Positions 1-9,651 of a DNA stretch of 64,000 nt are shown one piece after another. A program made the position numbers and the translations under genes. The DNA lies in contig CAVXHG010000009.1 of assembly GCA_963761525.1 (NCBI GenBank), forward strand, positions 310,001-374,000. The letters are read 5' to 3'. The stretch's first letter is position 1; each line of letters starts with the position of its first letter. Source of the DNA: BOG-931 sp963761525. Lineage in GTDB: Bacteria > Pseudomonadota > Alphaproteobacteria > Rhizobiales > Xanthobacteraceae. The notes below the pieces were generated by a model. The model had not been told where the DNA came from, ran no database searches, and worked only from the letters and a program-made list of their open reading frames with translations.

Positions 1-2
1 AG

Positions 3-641
3 TCGCAGATCGCGATCCTGCAAAATCCCGCGAGGCAGGTCTGGGTCGATATGCCGTGGACGATCCTGCGTACCTCGCTAGTCAACGCCATGTTTGGCGG
101 TGCGTTCTTCCTCTACTTCGTGTTCGGCACCAACTACATGAAAGGGGTGGGGTTCACAGGTTCGACGCCCGAGGTCATCGGCCTGATCGCCGCAGCCTTC
201 ATGTTGGTGTTCATGATTATCGGTGCGTTTCTTGCCGACGTCATTAACCGGCGGACGATTCTGTTGATCGCCGCCAGCGTGTTTCTGGTCTTCGCGATTC
301 CGAATTTCTATCTGATCAGCACCGGCAATGTCGTCCTCGCCACGATCGGCGACATTATCGGGTTTGGTTTCGTGTTCGGCTTCGGCTATGGCGCGATACC
401 GAGTTTCTACACGGAGAATTTTCCGACTAAGTATCGTGCGTCGGGCGCCAGCGCGGGTTACCAGATTGCACAGGTCTATGGCGGTGGATTGATTCCGATT
501 GTCGCCGGCTTGATCCAGAGCAAATATGGCGTGCACGACGCCTACCCTTATATCGGCGGTCTGGTGATGATCTACGCGGTGCTAGCCATCATCGCGATTC
601 TGCGCACGCCGGAGACCAAGGGCAAAAGTCTCGAAGATTGA
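3..641 (+). CDS. MFS transporter, metabolite:H+ symporter type (5' end outside window)
   Basis: This is the C-terminal part of a multi-pass secondary transporter of the inner membrane. The frame is open to the window edge, so the ATG at 51 is internal. About six hydrophobic helices are visible. The loop with ENFPTKYRASGAS and the terminal PETKGKSLED are typical of the metabolite:H+ symporter branch of the major facilitator superfamily, whose members import organic acids or osmolytes with protons. The substrate cannot be read from this part. The gene ends 23 bases before the convergent mobA. Confidence 0.85.
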   Translation, partial: SQIAILQNPARQVWVDMPWTILRTSLVNAMFGGAFFLYFVFGTNYMKGVGFTGSTPEVIGLIAAAFMLVFMIIGAFLADVINRRTILLIAASVFLVFAIPNFYLISTGNVVLATIGDIIGFGFVFGFGYGAIPSFYTENFPTKYRASGASAGYQIAQVYGGGLIPIVAGLIQSKYGVHDAYPYIGGLVMIYAVLAIIAILRTPETKGKSLED

Positions 642-664
642 GGCGACGGCTCGGAGCGATCTGT

Positions 665-1291
665 TCAAGTCGTCTGGATCTGGGCTGCAAGCGCTTCCGC
701 GCGCGCGGCGTCTTCCGGTGTGTTGACGTTGAAGAACGGATCGATCGGCTTGTCGGGCCAATCGGCGATCGCAATGCCGTATCGGGCGGTCCATAGCTCG
801 ATCTTGTGCAGATTTTCTTCGATCAGCGCGTGACGCAAATCCTCGCGTAGCGCGACCGGCCAAATTCCAACCGTCGGATGCCGCCATTCGCCTGAGCGCG
901 CGCAGGCAAGGCCAGTGTCCGCCGCGTTACGGGTTTGGTGTAGTCGTGCCGCCAGATCGTTTGGCAGGAACGGGCAGTCGGCTGGCACGCTTAGGAGCCA
1001 CTCTTTGGCAGGTGCGTTCGCCGCCGCCCAGTCAAGCCCGGCAAGAATGCCGGCGAGCGGCCCGGCGAAATCCGGCACGCTGTCGGCGACGACCGGCAAT
1101 CCGGTATCGGCGAAGCGCGCAGGATCGCCGTTCGCATTGATGATCATGCCACTGCACTGCGGTTCAAGACAGCCAAGCACACGCTGCAGGATGGTCAGGC
1201 CGCCGATTTTGATGCGCGCCTTGTCGCCGCCGCCCATGCGGCGCGCGAGCCCGCCGGCGAGCACAAGGCCGAGAGTAGGGGGAATCGTCAC
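665..1291 (-). CDS. mobA: Molybdenum cofactor guanylyltransferase MobA
   Basis: MobA transfers GMP from GTP to molybdopterin-Mo, giving the guanine dinucleotide cofactor used by DMSO-reductase-family enzymes such as formate dehydrogenase. The N-terminus carries the nucleotidyltransferase signature LAGGLARRMGGGDK (about residues 10-23), followed by the Rossmann-like core with DSVPDFAGPLAGILAGL and a late FFNVNTPEDAARAE motif. The 208-aa length is normal for the family. Translation starts at a GTG that overlaps the TGA of an upstream 38-codon frame (GTGA junction), which suggests translational coupling. The protein is cytoplasmic. Confidence 0.93.
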   Translation of the reverse strand: MTIPPTLGLVLAGGLARRMGGGDKARIKIGGLTILQRVLGCLEPQCSGMIINANGDPARFADTGLPVVADSVPDFAGPLAGILAGLDWAAANAPAKEWLLSVPADCPFLPNDLAARLHQTRNAADTGLACARSGEWRHPTVGIWPVALREDLRHALIEENLHKIELWTARYGIAIADWPDKPIDPFFNVNTPEDAARAEALAAQIQTT

Positions 1292-1404
1292 GCGCTATTC
1301 TTCGTTCGTTGCGGCTTTGCGCCGATGCCCGACAAATCCTGGTCATCGACGGCGGTCGCCACGTCGAGCGGATTGGGCCGGAGCAGGTAATCAAGCAAGT
1401 CCAT
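1288..1404 (-). CDS. Short ORF coupled to mobA, 38 aa, unknown
   Basis: An ATG-initiated frame begins MDLLDYLLRPNPLDVATA and ends NSA, with its TGA overlapping the GTG of mobA. It is acidic in the first half and basic at the end. It has no signal peptide or membrane segment. I do not recognise the family. It may be a real small protein or a leader peptide that sets mobA translation. The evidence is the start, the overlap and plausible codon use only. Confidence 0.35.
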   Translation of the reverse strand: MDLLDYLLRPNPLDVATAVDDQDLSGIGAKPQRTKNSA

Positions 1405-1447
1405 GGCCTAATTTAGGGTAGGGCGCCCGGCGCGGGAAGCGAACATA

Positions 1448-1479
1448 AAAGGAGGCCCGGCTTGCACCGGGCCTCCTTT
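1448..1479. terminator. Perfect GC-rich hairpin
   Basis: Arms 1448-1460 and 1467-1479 are perfectly complementary over 13 bp around a 6-base loop, with A-run and T-run edges. It lies between the start of the mobA unit and the small minus-strand membrane ORF, so it most likely terminates transcription arriving from the small minus-strand ORF. Confidence 0.75.
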
Positions 1480-1510
1480 GCTTTCGACCACTAATGCTGC
1501 CTGGCTAAAA

Positions 1511-1582
1511 TCAACCGTGAAGGCCGCCAAACACCCAGATCAGAACAATGATTGGCAGTGGAATTCCGAGGAGCCACAACAA
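1511..1582 (-). CDS. Possible micro-protein, single membrane helix
   Basis: A minus-strand frame ends with the strongly hydrophobic LWLLGIPLPIIVLIWVFGG and then LHG-stop. Tiny proteins with a LWLLGIP-like helix are, from memory, common as unnamed ORFs in Bradyrhizobium relatives. The first start available near the helix is TTG at 1582 (23 aa). Upstream in-frame codons lack ATG, GTG or TTG for some distance, although the frame stays open through acidic/basic residues (DETTKEDVAGRG). The start is therefore uncertain. Confidence 0.35.
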   Translation of the reverse strand: MLWLLGIPLPIIVLIWVFGGLHG

Positions 1583-1751
1583 TAATCCGCGTCCCGCGAC
1601 ATCCTCTTTCGTCGTCTCATCAACGGCTTGACAACGGTAGGGCGTGAAAAAGGTTCCAAATCGGGGGGCAGTGGACCGTGGGCGAACTTGGGTTGTCAGA
1701 CCGCAGACCGCCGCTATATTGCGCGGTCCGCCGGCACGGTTCGCAGGCGTC

Positions 1752-1841
1752 GGAGAGGTGGCCGAGTGGCTGAAGGCGCTCGCTTGGAAAGCGTGTATAC
1801 GGGAAACCGTATCGTGGGTTCGAATCCCACTCTCTCCGCCA
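1752..1841 (+). tRNA. tRNA-Ser (anticodon GGA)
   Basis: The 90-nt class II tRNA has acceptor strand GGAGAGG paired with TCTCTCC, a D-arm TGGCCGAGTGGC, anticodon loop CTTGGAAAG, a long variable arm, T-arm GTGGGTTCGAATCCCAC and an encoded CCA end. The anticodon GGA reads UCC/UCU serine codons. Confidence 0.97.
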
Positions 1842-2562
1842 GCATTCTTACAAAAGGGCCGGATGGCCAACCGTTGAGGATTTTGCTGACGGGCGGCGCG
1901 AAGAAGCGTTAAAGCGCGATTTCGACGAATCCGTGCATATGGGCGAGACTACCCGCAAGGCAACATGGGCGGCGCTGAACTGAGACGGAGCAGGCCCGCA
2001 CCTTCACGTCTCGGGAAAAGAATTGGCCTGATGTCCAGGCGCAGGCGGGCTGGCTGGACATCGCGATGCCTGCCACCCCTACATCCCAATTACCGAATTC
2101 CAAGCGATTGGAATGAGTTCGATGATATTTGCGCTGATTTGTTTTCGGACAGTCCATGAAGTCGGCGCGTCGTGCGACGATTTTACGTTTTATTCGACGT
2201 GTATCCGCCCCCGAGATTCTGCCTCACGCTTCATGTCTTAGTCAGTTGCGAACACTGAACGTGAGCGGGTGATCTGGCCTCAAGGCCTCGCGCCGCATTT
2301 CATGTCGTCATCAAGCAGTGCGGTGGCTTGCTGCGGCCTCCCACGTCGATGTGCGACCGCGTAAATAATGACCAGAAAATATTGGTGATGAACTGGTTGG
2401 CGCAGCGCGATTAATCTGAAGCCGCGATGGGTCAGCTCCTTCGTTAACTCGAAACCGCGGTGCGATTAATGACAGTAGACCACTGCATCTCGTGAGGAAT
2501 ATTCGAGGTTGCTGGTGCGTGAGTGTCGTTAGGCGACGCTTCCGTCAACGGGTGTTCTTTTC
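1842..2562. other. Gene-poor stretch of about 720 bp
   Basis: No open frame here has convincing coding character on either strand. Frames up to 94 codons exist but lack starts with ribosome sites and recognisable motifs. The stretch may be decayed sequence downstream of the tRNA-Ser. I see no direct repeat of the tRNA 3' end and no integrase. The only candidate signal is the 21-base element at 2461-2481. Confidence 0.5.
2461..2481 (+). promoter_or_regulatory. 21-base element shared with the adaptor gene upstream region
   Basis: The 21 bases here match 18 of 21 at 32914-32934, the latter 61 bp upstream of the RND adaptor gene. The shared core is ATGAC-R-GTAGACC. This copy lies about 80 bp upstream of the 42-aa ORF and about 256 bp upstream of the RND pump gene. 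Its position suggests a common regulatory site, but no regulator is identified and chance cannot be excluded. Confidence 0.3.
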
Positions 2563-2691
2563 ATGAGGGCTGTACTACTGGGCACTATCGCCATCGTTTC
2601 AGCCGCGTCGCAAAAATGTGTCGATCTGGTCGGGCCGCGTCGCGACCAAGTGCGCATGAGCTGTATGCTGGCGATTGCCGACAGCCAATGA
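2563..2691 (+). CDS. Possible 42-aa peptide upstream of the RND pump
   Basis: An ATG frame begins MRAVLLGTIAIVSAASQ, which resembles a short signal sequence, followed by KCVDLVGPRRDQVR and a second hydrophobic run. It ends 46 bases before the GTG of the pump gene. No clear ribosome site precedes it. It could be a small periplasmic peptide or the remnant of a longer gene. I do not recognise it. Confidence 0.25.
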   Translation: MRAVLLGTIAIVSAASQKCVDLVGPRRDQVRMSCMLAIADSQ

Positions 2692-2737
2692 AGCCGAACA
2701 GCTTTTGTAAGAACCTTACGAGGCAAAGGGGCGCATC

Positions 2738-5700
2738 GTGCTGAAGGCCATCGTTGCATTCGGCCTTACCCGGCGCGCGATCGTGCTGCTGGGCCTTGCC
2801 GTCTTTGTCGCCGTGGGCCTCGTGGCGTTCAGCAAGCTCAACATCGAAGCCTATCCTAATCCGGCGCCGGTGATTCTCTGAGATCACCGCGCAGGCGCCG
2901 GGGCTCTCGGCCGAGGAGATGGAGCGGTACTACACGGTACCGATGGAAGTCGGCCTCTATATTACTCCCGGCGTCGACAACATCCGCTCGACATCCTTTT
3001 ACGGATTGTCGTTCGTTCGCGTCACGTTCAAATACGGTGTCGATTATTTCTTCGCCTATACGCAGGCGCAGCTGATGCTGACGCAAAACGTAACATTGCC
3101 GGGCGGGCAGGTTCCCCAGATTCAGCAATCAAGCCTGGTCGGGGAAATTTTCCGTTATCAGGTCGTCGGTCCGCCGCACTTCGGGCTGACCAATCTTCGA
3201 ACCGTACAAGACTGGATCGCCGCGCGGCGGCTTTACACTGTACCCGGCGTTGTAGCGATCAATTCATGGGGCGGCACCACCAAGCAATACGATGTGGACG
3301 TCGACCTGAACAAGCTCGACGCCTACAACGTGACGATACCTCAGGTTATTGCTGCGCTCGGCAACTCCAATGTCAATGTCGGCGGTCGCGAGATCATCGT
3401 CGGCCAGCAATCGGTGAATATTCGCGGCATCGGGCTGATGGATAGTGGCGGTGAAGATGATCTGACCCAAGGCTGGCACGTGAGTGATATTGAAAACGTG
3501 GTGCTCACCCAGGTCAACGGTGTGCCTGTCCTGGTGAAGGACGTTGCCAAGGTATCAGTCGGTTACGTGCCGCGGCTCGGAATCGCTGGCAAGGACCATG
3601 ACAGCGACGTTGCGCTGGCGATCGTGGTCATGGGTCGAACTTATCACACCAACGATGTGATACCTCGCGTCGAAGCCAAGATCGATGAGTTGAACCGTGA
3701 TGGCAGCTTGCCGCCAGGCGTCAAGCTTGTGCCGTATTATGACCGCTCCGCATTGGTATCGGTTACCACGCACACGGTATTGCACAACCTGATCTTCGGT
3801 TGTGTGCTGGTCTTTTTGATCCAGTGGATATTCCTCGGCAATTTGCGCAGCGCCATCATCGTCGGCGTCAATATTCCCTTCGCGCTGTTTTTCGCCGTGA
3901 TCATCATGGTGATGATGGGAGAGGACGCCAACCTGCTTTCGGTTGGCGCGGTGGATTTTGGCATCATCGTCGATTTCAGCGGTGATCCTGATCGAGAATA
4001 TATTCAGGAATTTTCAGCATCCGATCGATCGCCAGAGTTTATTGCAACAGCTCGTAGACGGGCGCTTCGGAGCCGATCCGACGCGAACGGTGGGTTCTGC
4101 CAACGCCCCGCACTGGACCGAGCGGTTGCGGCTCATATTGGCGAGTGCGTTGCAGGTCGATATGGCGATCCTCTTTTCGGCCATGATCACAGTGGCGGCG
4201 TTCGTCCCCTTGTTCACCATGCAAGGGGTCGAAGGTCAGATTTTCAGCCCGATGGCGCGAACCTACGGTCTAGCGCTGTTCGGCGCATTGGCGTCGACGT
4301 TCACGGTTACGCCGGTGCTGGCGTCCTTCCTGCTTCCCGAACAGGTCGAAGAGACAGAAACGATCGTGGTCCGTACGTTGCGGCGGTTCTACGTGCCGAT
4401 CCTGCAATGGTCGCTCGATCACCGGAAAGTCATGGTGATGGTGGCCGTTGCTTTCCTAGCTCTGGTCACGCTTCTGGGCTCACGGCTCGGGAGCGAATTC
4501 CTGCCGGCCCTCGAGGAGGGCAATCTTTGGATTCGCGCCTCGATGCCGCCAACCATTGGGTTGGAAGCCGGCGAGCCGGCCGCGGCGAAAATGCGGGAAA
4601 TATTGCTGCGGCATCCCGAGGTCATTACCGCCGTGTCGCAGCACGGCCGTCCCGACGACGGCAGCGACGCATCTCCGTTCTCCAACGTCGAGTTGTTCGT
4701 CCCGCTGAAACCGTTCGACGAATGGCGGCGCGGCTATACGAAGGACATGCTTGTTGACGAGCTACAGAAGGAGTTTAGCGACGAACTGCCTGGCATTGAC
4801 TTCAACTTCTCTCAGTACATCCAGGACAATGTGGAGGAGGCCCTTTCCGGAGTTAAGGGCGCCAATTCCGTGAAGATCATCGGCCGCGACTTGCCGACGA
4901 TCGAGCGGCTTGCCACCGAGGTGATGCACCAGATGGCGCAAGTCAAAGGTATCACCGACCTTGGAATATTCCACGTGCTCGGCCAGCCGAACCTGAATAT
5001 CAAGGTCAATCGCGCGAAAGCTGCCCGCTACGGTCTCAACACCGGCGATGTGAACACCGTGATCCAGGCGGCACTAGGGGGAGCGCAAGCGACAACGCTC
5101 CTCGAAGGTGACCGGCAATTTAATGTCGTGGTTCGGTTGCCGGCGGAATATCGCTCGACCCTCGAGGCGGCCCAGAACATCAAGGTTGCCGTTGCGACGG
5201 CGAGCGGGACCAACGCGTACATTCCGCTGACGGAGCTTGCCGATATCACACTCGATACCGGAGCGTCTTATATCTACCATGAGTTCGGCGAGCGCTATAT
5301 TCCGGTCAAATTCAGCGTTCGCGACCGCGATCTTGCCGGCGCCGTCTCTGAAGCGCAGCAGCGCATTGCCGAAAACGTCAAGCTTCCGCCCGGCTACCGC
5401 ATCGTATGGGCCGGCGAGTTTGAGGATTTAAAAAATGCGCAGGCGCGTCTTGCGGTCATCGTTCCGATCAGCCTGTTACTGATCCTGGTGCTGCTCTACG
5501 GCCTGTTCAATTCGCTGCGCGACAGCCTCATGGTGCTTGCCGGCATTCCGTTTGCGATCGGCGGTGGTGTGGTCGCGCTTTATGTCACTGGCCTGAATTT
5601 TAGCATCTCGGCGGCTGTGGGATTCATCTCGCTGTTTGGCGTCTCGGTGATGAACGGAATTCTGATCATGACCTATTACAACGAGGTCAAAGTAAACGGC

Positions 5701-5988
5701 GTGAGCACGATGGAGGCGATGTTCCACGCTGCGTCGCAGCGGATGCGGCCGATGCTGATGACGGCCCTGTCGGCGTGCATCGGCTTGCTGCCTGCCGCAG
5801 CTTCTACCGGCATCGGCAGTCAAGTGCAGAAGCCGCTGGCGACGGTCGTGGTCGGCGGCATGCTGATCGGGCCCATTATTCTGCTTATTGTAGTCCCGGC
5901 GTTGCAGACCTACTTCCTTGAGCTGGCCGACAGAGCAACTCCGGAACCGCCCGAAACCATTTCCGATGCACCGCAGCCGGCCGAGTAA
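2738..5988 (+). CDS. Heavy-metal efflux RND transporter, CzcA/CusA family (two +1 frame breaks)
   Basis: This is the inner-membrane proton-driven pump of a tripartite metal exporter. GTG at 2738 follows AGGCAAAGGGG and gives an N-terminal helix and the family motif YPNPAPVIL. An apparent extra T at 2879 then makes a TGA. The next frame continues EITAQAPGLSAEEMERYY through the porter domain. A second extra T within 3974-3976 interrupts DFGIIVDSAVILIEN, the helix-4 signature of the HME subfamily. The third frame runs to the stop. Removing both bases gives about 1082 aa, the normal family length, with all domains conserved. That argues for sequence error or very recent inactivation. The adaptor and outer-membrane factor that would normally adjoin it are not here; candidates lie at 31-34 kb. 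Confidence 0.88.
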
Positions 5989-5992
5989 CGCC

Positions 5993-6739
5993 ATGACAAG
6001 ACGGGTAATCACGAGGATCGGGTGTCTTCTCGCGATGTTTCTGCTTGCTGCTCAGATGCCCTGCGTGAGTTTGGCAGAGGAGGGCGCAAATCAGGATGGA
6101 GCGGCTGCTGCTCCGGGCAATGATTCGGCGGGGCATGCGACCGGCGTGGACGATAACGGCGGCACGAAGACCGAAGCTGTCTCCTCGAAGCCTCACGTGG
6201 GTTCAACGGCCAACGGCCGCGAGACGGGCGGCACGCCTAATGGAGTGCATACCGGCGCCGCTGGCAGTGACAGTTCACACTCTGTACAGGCGAATGAGGC
6301 CGAGCCGATCGACGTACACATCGCTCCACCGATACGATCTAATGTGAACCGGTTCTCGGTGGATCCCAAAAGCAGATCTAAAATTGTCGGTTCAAACCCA
6401 CGGCCACCGTGGGCGACTGGCCATGTGATTGCTGGCCGTGTCGTCACCCGTAACTCCATCGGTCTTGCACTGCCACCACAATCCAGCAAGCTGGATCGGG
6501 AAAACAAACCTGCGGCGCTTGTCGTTTCTCCGGCGACAAGCGGGCAAGTCAAGACGGAGCCGGCCGTCGAGCAGACGATTGCAGCGCATCCGAACCTTTC
6601 TGTGCCCGTTGCAATTAACCGGGCAACGATCGGCGGGAATGCAAACATCCGCCGAGACTCCAATCCCGGTATTATTGGAGGTCAGGCCAAGACAATTGCA
6701 GGCATCAACGGGTCGACGATTATCCGTCGGACTCACTAA
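5993..6739 (+). CDS. Secreted low-complexity protein, unknown function
   Basis: The ATG at 5993 lies just after the pump stop codon, so the gene is probably co-transcribed with it. The first ~28 residues form a signal peptide (MTRRVITRIG, hydrophobic core, cleavage near SLAEEG). The 248-aa protein is rich in G, S, T, N and P and has little predicted order. It ends with short Gly/Asn/Ile-rich segments such as IIGGQAKTIAGINGSTI. No catalytic motif is visible. A periplasmic or surface role linked to the pump is only an inference from position. Confidence 0.6.
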   Translation: MTRRVITRIGCLLAMFLLAAQMPCVSLAEEGANQDGAAAAPGNDSAGHATGVDDNGGTKTEAVSSKPHVGSTANGRETGGTPNGVHTGAAGSDSSHSVQANEAEPIDVHIAPPIRSNVNRFSVDPKSRSKIVGSNPRPPWATGHVIAGRVVTRNSIGLALPPQSSKLDRENKPAALVVSPATSGQVKTEPAVEQTIAAHPNLSVPVAINRATIGGNANIRRDSNPGIIGGQAKTIAGINGSTIIRRTH

Positions 6740-6900
6740 AGTAGAAACTTCCGAGTATTTCTGTAATTTCGAAGTCTGCTCGATCTGAAAGTCATTTTGC
6801 GCGCGCCGGATCTGTCTAAATAATAGCCACGGTTGGATGCAAAATGAGTGATTCCATTGCATTTTTTACTCTGCAGCAGATAAGCCCACCGCGATTTATG

Positions 6901-6982
6901 TGGGCTGCACCCGTTATTTTATTTTTGCTCTATATTTTTATTTTATATTCGCTCTATATTCCTCGCGGTGATGGCTTATAAT
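6901..6982 (+). promoter_or_regulatory. AT-rich block with repeated GCTCTATATT and a TATAAT box
   Basis: This block stands out as very AT-rich in a GC-rich region. GCTCTATATT occurs at 6927-6936 and again at 6951-6960, 24 bp apart, inside runs of T and A. A perfect TATAAT at 6977-6982 lies about 46 bp before the GTG of the next gene. No good -35 hexamer is seen at the right distance. It is a candidate promoter or an upstream activating / nucleoid-protein site. Confidence 0.4.
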
Positions 6983-7028
6983 CGCAGCTTAGATTCCGGG
7001 AGAAAGCTTCAGAAAATGGAGGAATCCC

Positions 7029-7391
7029 GTGTCTGTCCCTCTCCATGGGGATAACCGAACGGAACAGAGCAGCCTTGGCTCTGCCAAAGATATCGACGCT
7101 GAGCGAAGCGCGCGATTGTTGCGGTTTTCAAGTCTGGTCCTGAGGACAATCTTTATTGTCTCGCTGTTGGTCTTGATCGCTCATGTCAGCATGCCCCAAA
7201 GCGAAACGCTTTGGACAATTTTCGATACACCAGCCGATGTCGTCCGTCTGCTCTTGGGTTTAGCGGCGTGCGCTTATATGGCGTATCAACTCTTCACTAT
7301 GCCGAACGATCCTCACGCTCATCGGACTTGGCTGCGCCTCGGCATTGTCGCCGTTCCATTCGTGTTGATCTGCATCTTTGCCGTTTGGTGA
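7029..7391 (+). CDS. Small inner-membrane protein, unknown
   Basis: The 120-aa protein starts at GTG 7029 behind the strong ribosome site GGAGGA. After a polar ~30-residue N-terminus it has three hydrophobic helices: LRTIFIVSLLVLIAHVS, a middle one with LLLGLAACAYMAYQLF, and a C-terminal LRLGIVAVPFVLICIFAV. The N-terminus is predicted cytoplasmic. No motif identifies a function. The AT-rich block upstream suggests its own promoter. Confidence 0.6.
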   Translation: MSVPLHGDNRTEQSSLGSAKDIDAERSARLLRFSSLVLRTIFIVSLLVLIAHVSMPQSETLWTIFDTPADVVRLLLGLAACAYMAYQLFTMPNDPHAHRTWLRLGIVAVPFVLICIFAVW

Positions 7392-7477
7392 TTAGGCCTG
7401 ATGTGATCGGGCGCGGGAGACCCGGCGCCGCTCTAATTGTACCTCCGACACGTCGCGAGCGGCTTCGCTAAATCCTG

Positions 7478-8773
7478 TTACTGGGTCACCCGCACGATCG
7501 GGGTAATCGACAGGTCGGCGGTCGAGGTCTGGATCGCGATAAGCTGAGCGAGCAGGCCGAATATTCGTTTGGTGGTCGTCGCCTGCTCCGGTACGCAATA
7601 CTCGCCGTCGTCGAACCAGGTATGCACGAAGCACTCGCCGCCAAGAGCCTGGACCACCGTTATAAGTTCGGGATCTTCATGCACGGTCTCAAGCGCCGGC
7701 GGCCGTGTCGCGTATTCGCGGTCCGGGGGGATGTAAGCATACTGTGAGGGGCCAATGTGCCGCTGTTGCAATTTCATCAGCGTGCCAAGGAATTCGAACA
7801 CGCCATAGGCCGAACGCGGCGTGATCGTAAAGGTGAACCCGGCAGCCGAGAGCGGCAAGATATCGGGCTGTGGAGTATCATCCTCAGGCGACGTACTCCA
7901 ATCAGAACCGCAGGTGAGTGGTGAGTTGTAGAGCGCCGTAGGCGGGACATCGAGGTCTCTGGTCGCCGCCTGAACGAGCGCGGGCGAGACTTCGGCCGCG
8001 GCTTGTTGTGCCAGAATTGGGCTGAAACAGAACCGCGCATAGGTGGAGGCCTTCTTGGGTGGCTCCTCGCTGCCCGAGCCGGCCCCGCCTTTGTGCGAAG
8101 CACTGCTGCCGCTGGCTTCGATCGTCTTTTCTTCGACTGTCAGACCGGTAAAAGCAGCATTGTGGACCCAGTCGATAAAGCAGCGATGTTTTTGGTCGGC
8201 GCGAGAGCAACCGTAATCATCCGGTGGATTGAAGTGATAGCCGAATGTGCCTTTGCTTGGGATCGTCACTGTAAATGAATCGGTGAATAGCCAGAACAGC
8301 AATTCGCGCGGATAGCCCTGCCGAATAAAGTAATTCAACGTCTGAAGATCGATCGGTTTTAGAAAGCCCTGATAAAACGTGCTGGTTTCTTGGGTGGAGA
8401 CATTGAAGTTTGTCGACACCGCTGTCGTGTTGCCGGCGGTCGTATTGCCGAAAATCACGTCGCGGCCCGGGGTAAACAAGGGTGAGGTCGCTGCGCTCGC
8501 GGCTGTGTAGGCGCCAACGTGCGGCCCTAGCAAGAACGAAGGCAGAGCAAACGACGTTGTGTTGGTCATGCCCGGCGTGACGTTGGCGATTGTCGTAAAG
8601 CTCAACGGGTAATCATGGCTGGCGCGCACAAGGTTCAGGAAGATCGCTTCGTTTCGCGCCTTGGCAAGGCTGCGGCCCACTGTATCATAGCGATTGTCGA
8701 CAGGGTCGACGACGGCACAGGCCGTGAGCGCGCCGGCCGACGCTACGCTGATAAGCAAAATGCGGAACCACAT
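7478..8773 (-). CDS. Predicted outer-membrane lipoprotein, unknown function
   Basis: The 431-aa protein has a lipoprotein signal (MWFRILLISVASAGALTAC) with the lipobox cysteine at about residue 19. After cleavage it begins AVVDPVDNRYDTVGRSLAKARNEAIFLNLVRAS. The rest is soluble, with a Ser/Gly/Lys-rich linker at about 225-245 and a cysteine pair around CGSDWS. I recall unnamed homologues in Bradyrhizobium-type genomes but no assigned role. It ends 90 bp from the convergent 7029 gene and lies downstream of the beta-barrel gene on the same strand, 38 bp apart, so the two could form an operon. Confidence 0.65.
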   Translation of the reverse strand: MWFRILLISVASAGALTACAVVDPVDNRYDTVGRSLAKARNEAIFLNLVRASHDYPLSFTTIANVTPGMTNTTSFALPSFLLGPHVGAYTAASAATSPLFTPGRDVIFGNTTAGNTTAVSTNFNVSTQETSTFYQGFLKPIDLQTLNYFIRQGYPRELLFWLFTDSFTVTIPSKGTFGYHFNPPDDYGCSRADQKHRCFIDWVHNAAFTGLTVEEKTIEASGSSASHKGGAGSGSEEPPKKASTYARFCFSPILAQQAAAEVSPALVQAATRDLDVPPTALYNSPLTCGSDWSTSPEDDTPQPDILPLSAAGFTFTITPRSAYGVFEFLGTLMKLQQRHIGPSQYAYIPPDREYATRPPALETVHEDPELITVVQALGGECFVHTWFDDGEYCVPEQATTTKRIFGLLAQLIAIQTSTADLSITPIVRVTQ

Positions 8774-8811
8774 AGCCCGAGCCTCACCCTATCTTTTGTC
8801 GACGTCCCCGG

Positions 8812-9651
8812 TCAGAATCGATAGTTCAAGCCGCCGCGTGCGACGATGAAGTACACGTACGAAAAGTTTCCCGTGAACGAGGATGGCGTCATTCCCGCCC
8901 CGTTGATTGCAGTCGCAGTGGCGCTCGGCCGTTCGAGATGCACATAAAGGGCTTCGCCCTTCAGAGTGAGATTAGTGGTGAGCGCGAATTCGGCGCCGGC
9001 GCCGGCGGTCCATCCCACGCGCGTTTGCGACGCCGAGCCCGCGAAGCACGAATTTCCTGCGGTGCACGTGTATCCATAGCCGCCCGCCGTCGTGGTGGCG
9101 GCAGACGCGGAAGTCAGGGTAAGATTTTCACTGACCTGTCCGATGGCTAGACCGCCAGTGCCATACAGCAATAACGACTGGAACGGCAGTGCGCCGAGGC
9201 GGGCTCTCAATGTTCCGAACGATCGGACGGTCTCTGTCGCGGTCATCGTGCTCGCGCCGGTGCCGCCGCCGATCCGAAACGGTGAATTCCCTGTTCCGGT
9301 GAAATCCGACCATTGATAATCGGCTTCGACGCCAGCCAGCCACAGCGAGTTGAACTGCCAATTGAAGCCAACCTGGCCGCCGAAAAGCCCGCCGTCCCGC
9401 TTGAAATCTGCTGTCGGAATACATTTGGCGCCGCCGGGTGTGGTGCATATGCCGGTCAGCGATGCGGGATCGTTTGCGGCATAGGATACCGATGGATTGC
9501 TCCAAGCGTAACCGCCGTTAATACCGAAATAGAGGCCAGTCCAGGGAAAGTATGGTACCTGCGACGTGACGAACGAGGACGGCGGTGTCGCCATCTCTTC
9601 GGCAGCTGCGCTCGTGGCAATGCCAAGCACGCAAATAGCGGCGATACACAA
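8812..9651 (-). CDS. Outer-membrane beta-barrel protein (Omp31/Omp25-like)
   Basis: A signal peptide ending SAAAEE is followed by FPWTGLYFGINGGYAW, the usual first strand of the eight-stranded porin-like OMP family, repeated amphipathic strands, and the terminal aromatic strand GGLNYRF. The 279-aa length fits. The reported start is a TTG. Just upstream, GTG at 9667 followed by seven A bases would read into KKVFLCIAAICVLG if one A were missing, giving a better signal peptide. The start may therefore be displaced by one extra base in the A-run (9658-9664 on the plus strand as T). The protein probably stabilises the outer membrane. Confidence 0.85.
   Translation of the reverse strand: MCIAAICVLGIATSAAAEEMATPPSSFVTSQVPYFPWTGLYFGINGGYAWSNPSVSYAANDPASLTGICTTPGGAKCIPTADFKRDGGLFGGQVGFNWQFNSLWLAGVEADYQWSDFTGTGNSPFRIGGGTGASTMTATETVRSFGTLRARLGALPFQSLLLYGTGGLAIGQVSENLTLTSASAATTTAGGYGYTCTAGNSCFAGSASQTRVGWTAGAGAEFALTTNLTLKGEALYVHLERPSATATAINGAGMTPSSFTGNFSYVYFIVARGGLNYRF

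Noticed and set aside
1842..2562. Integrated element at the tRNA-Ser 3' end
   Set aside because: No duplicated tRNA end, integrase or coherent foreign gene set was found.
2738..5988. Calling the RND pump a decayed pseudogene
   Set aside because: Only two single-base shifts are present, with conserved sequence throughout, and the same kind of shift affects essential rpoB and rpoC.
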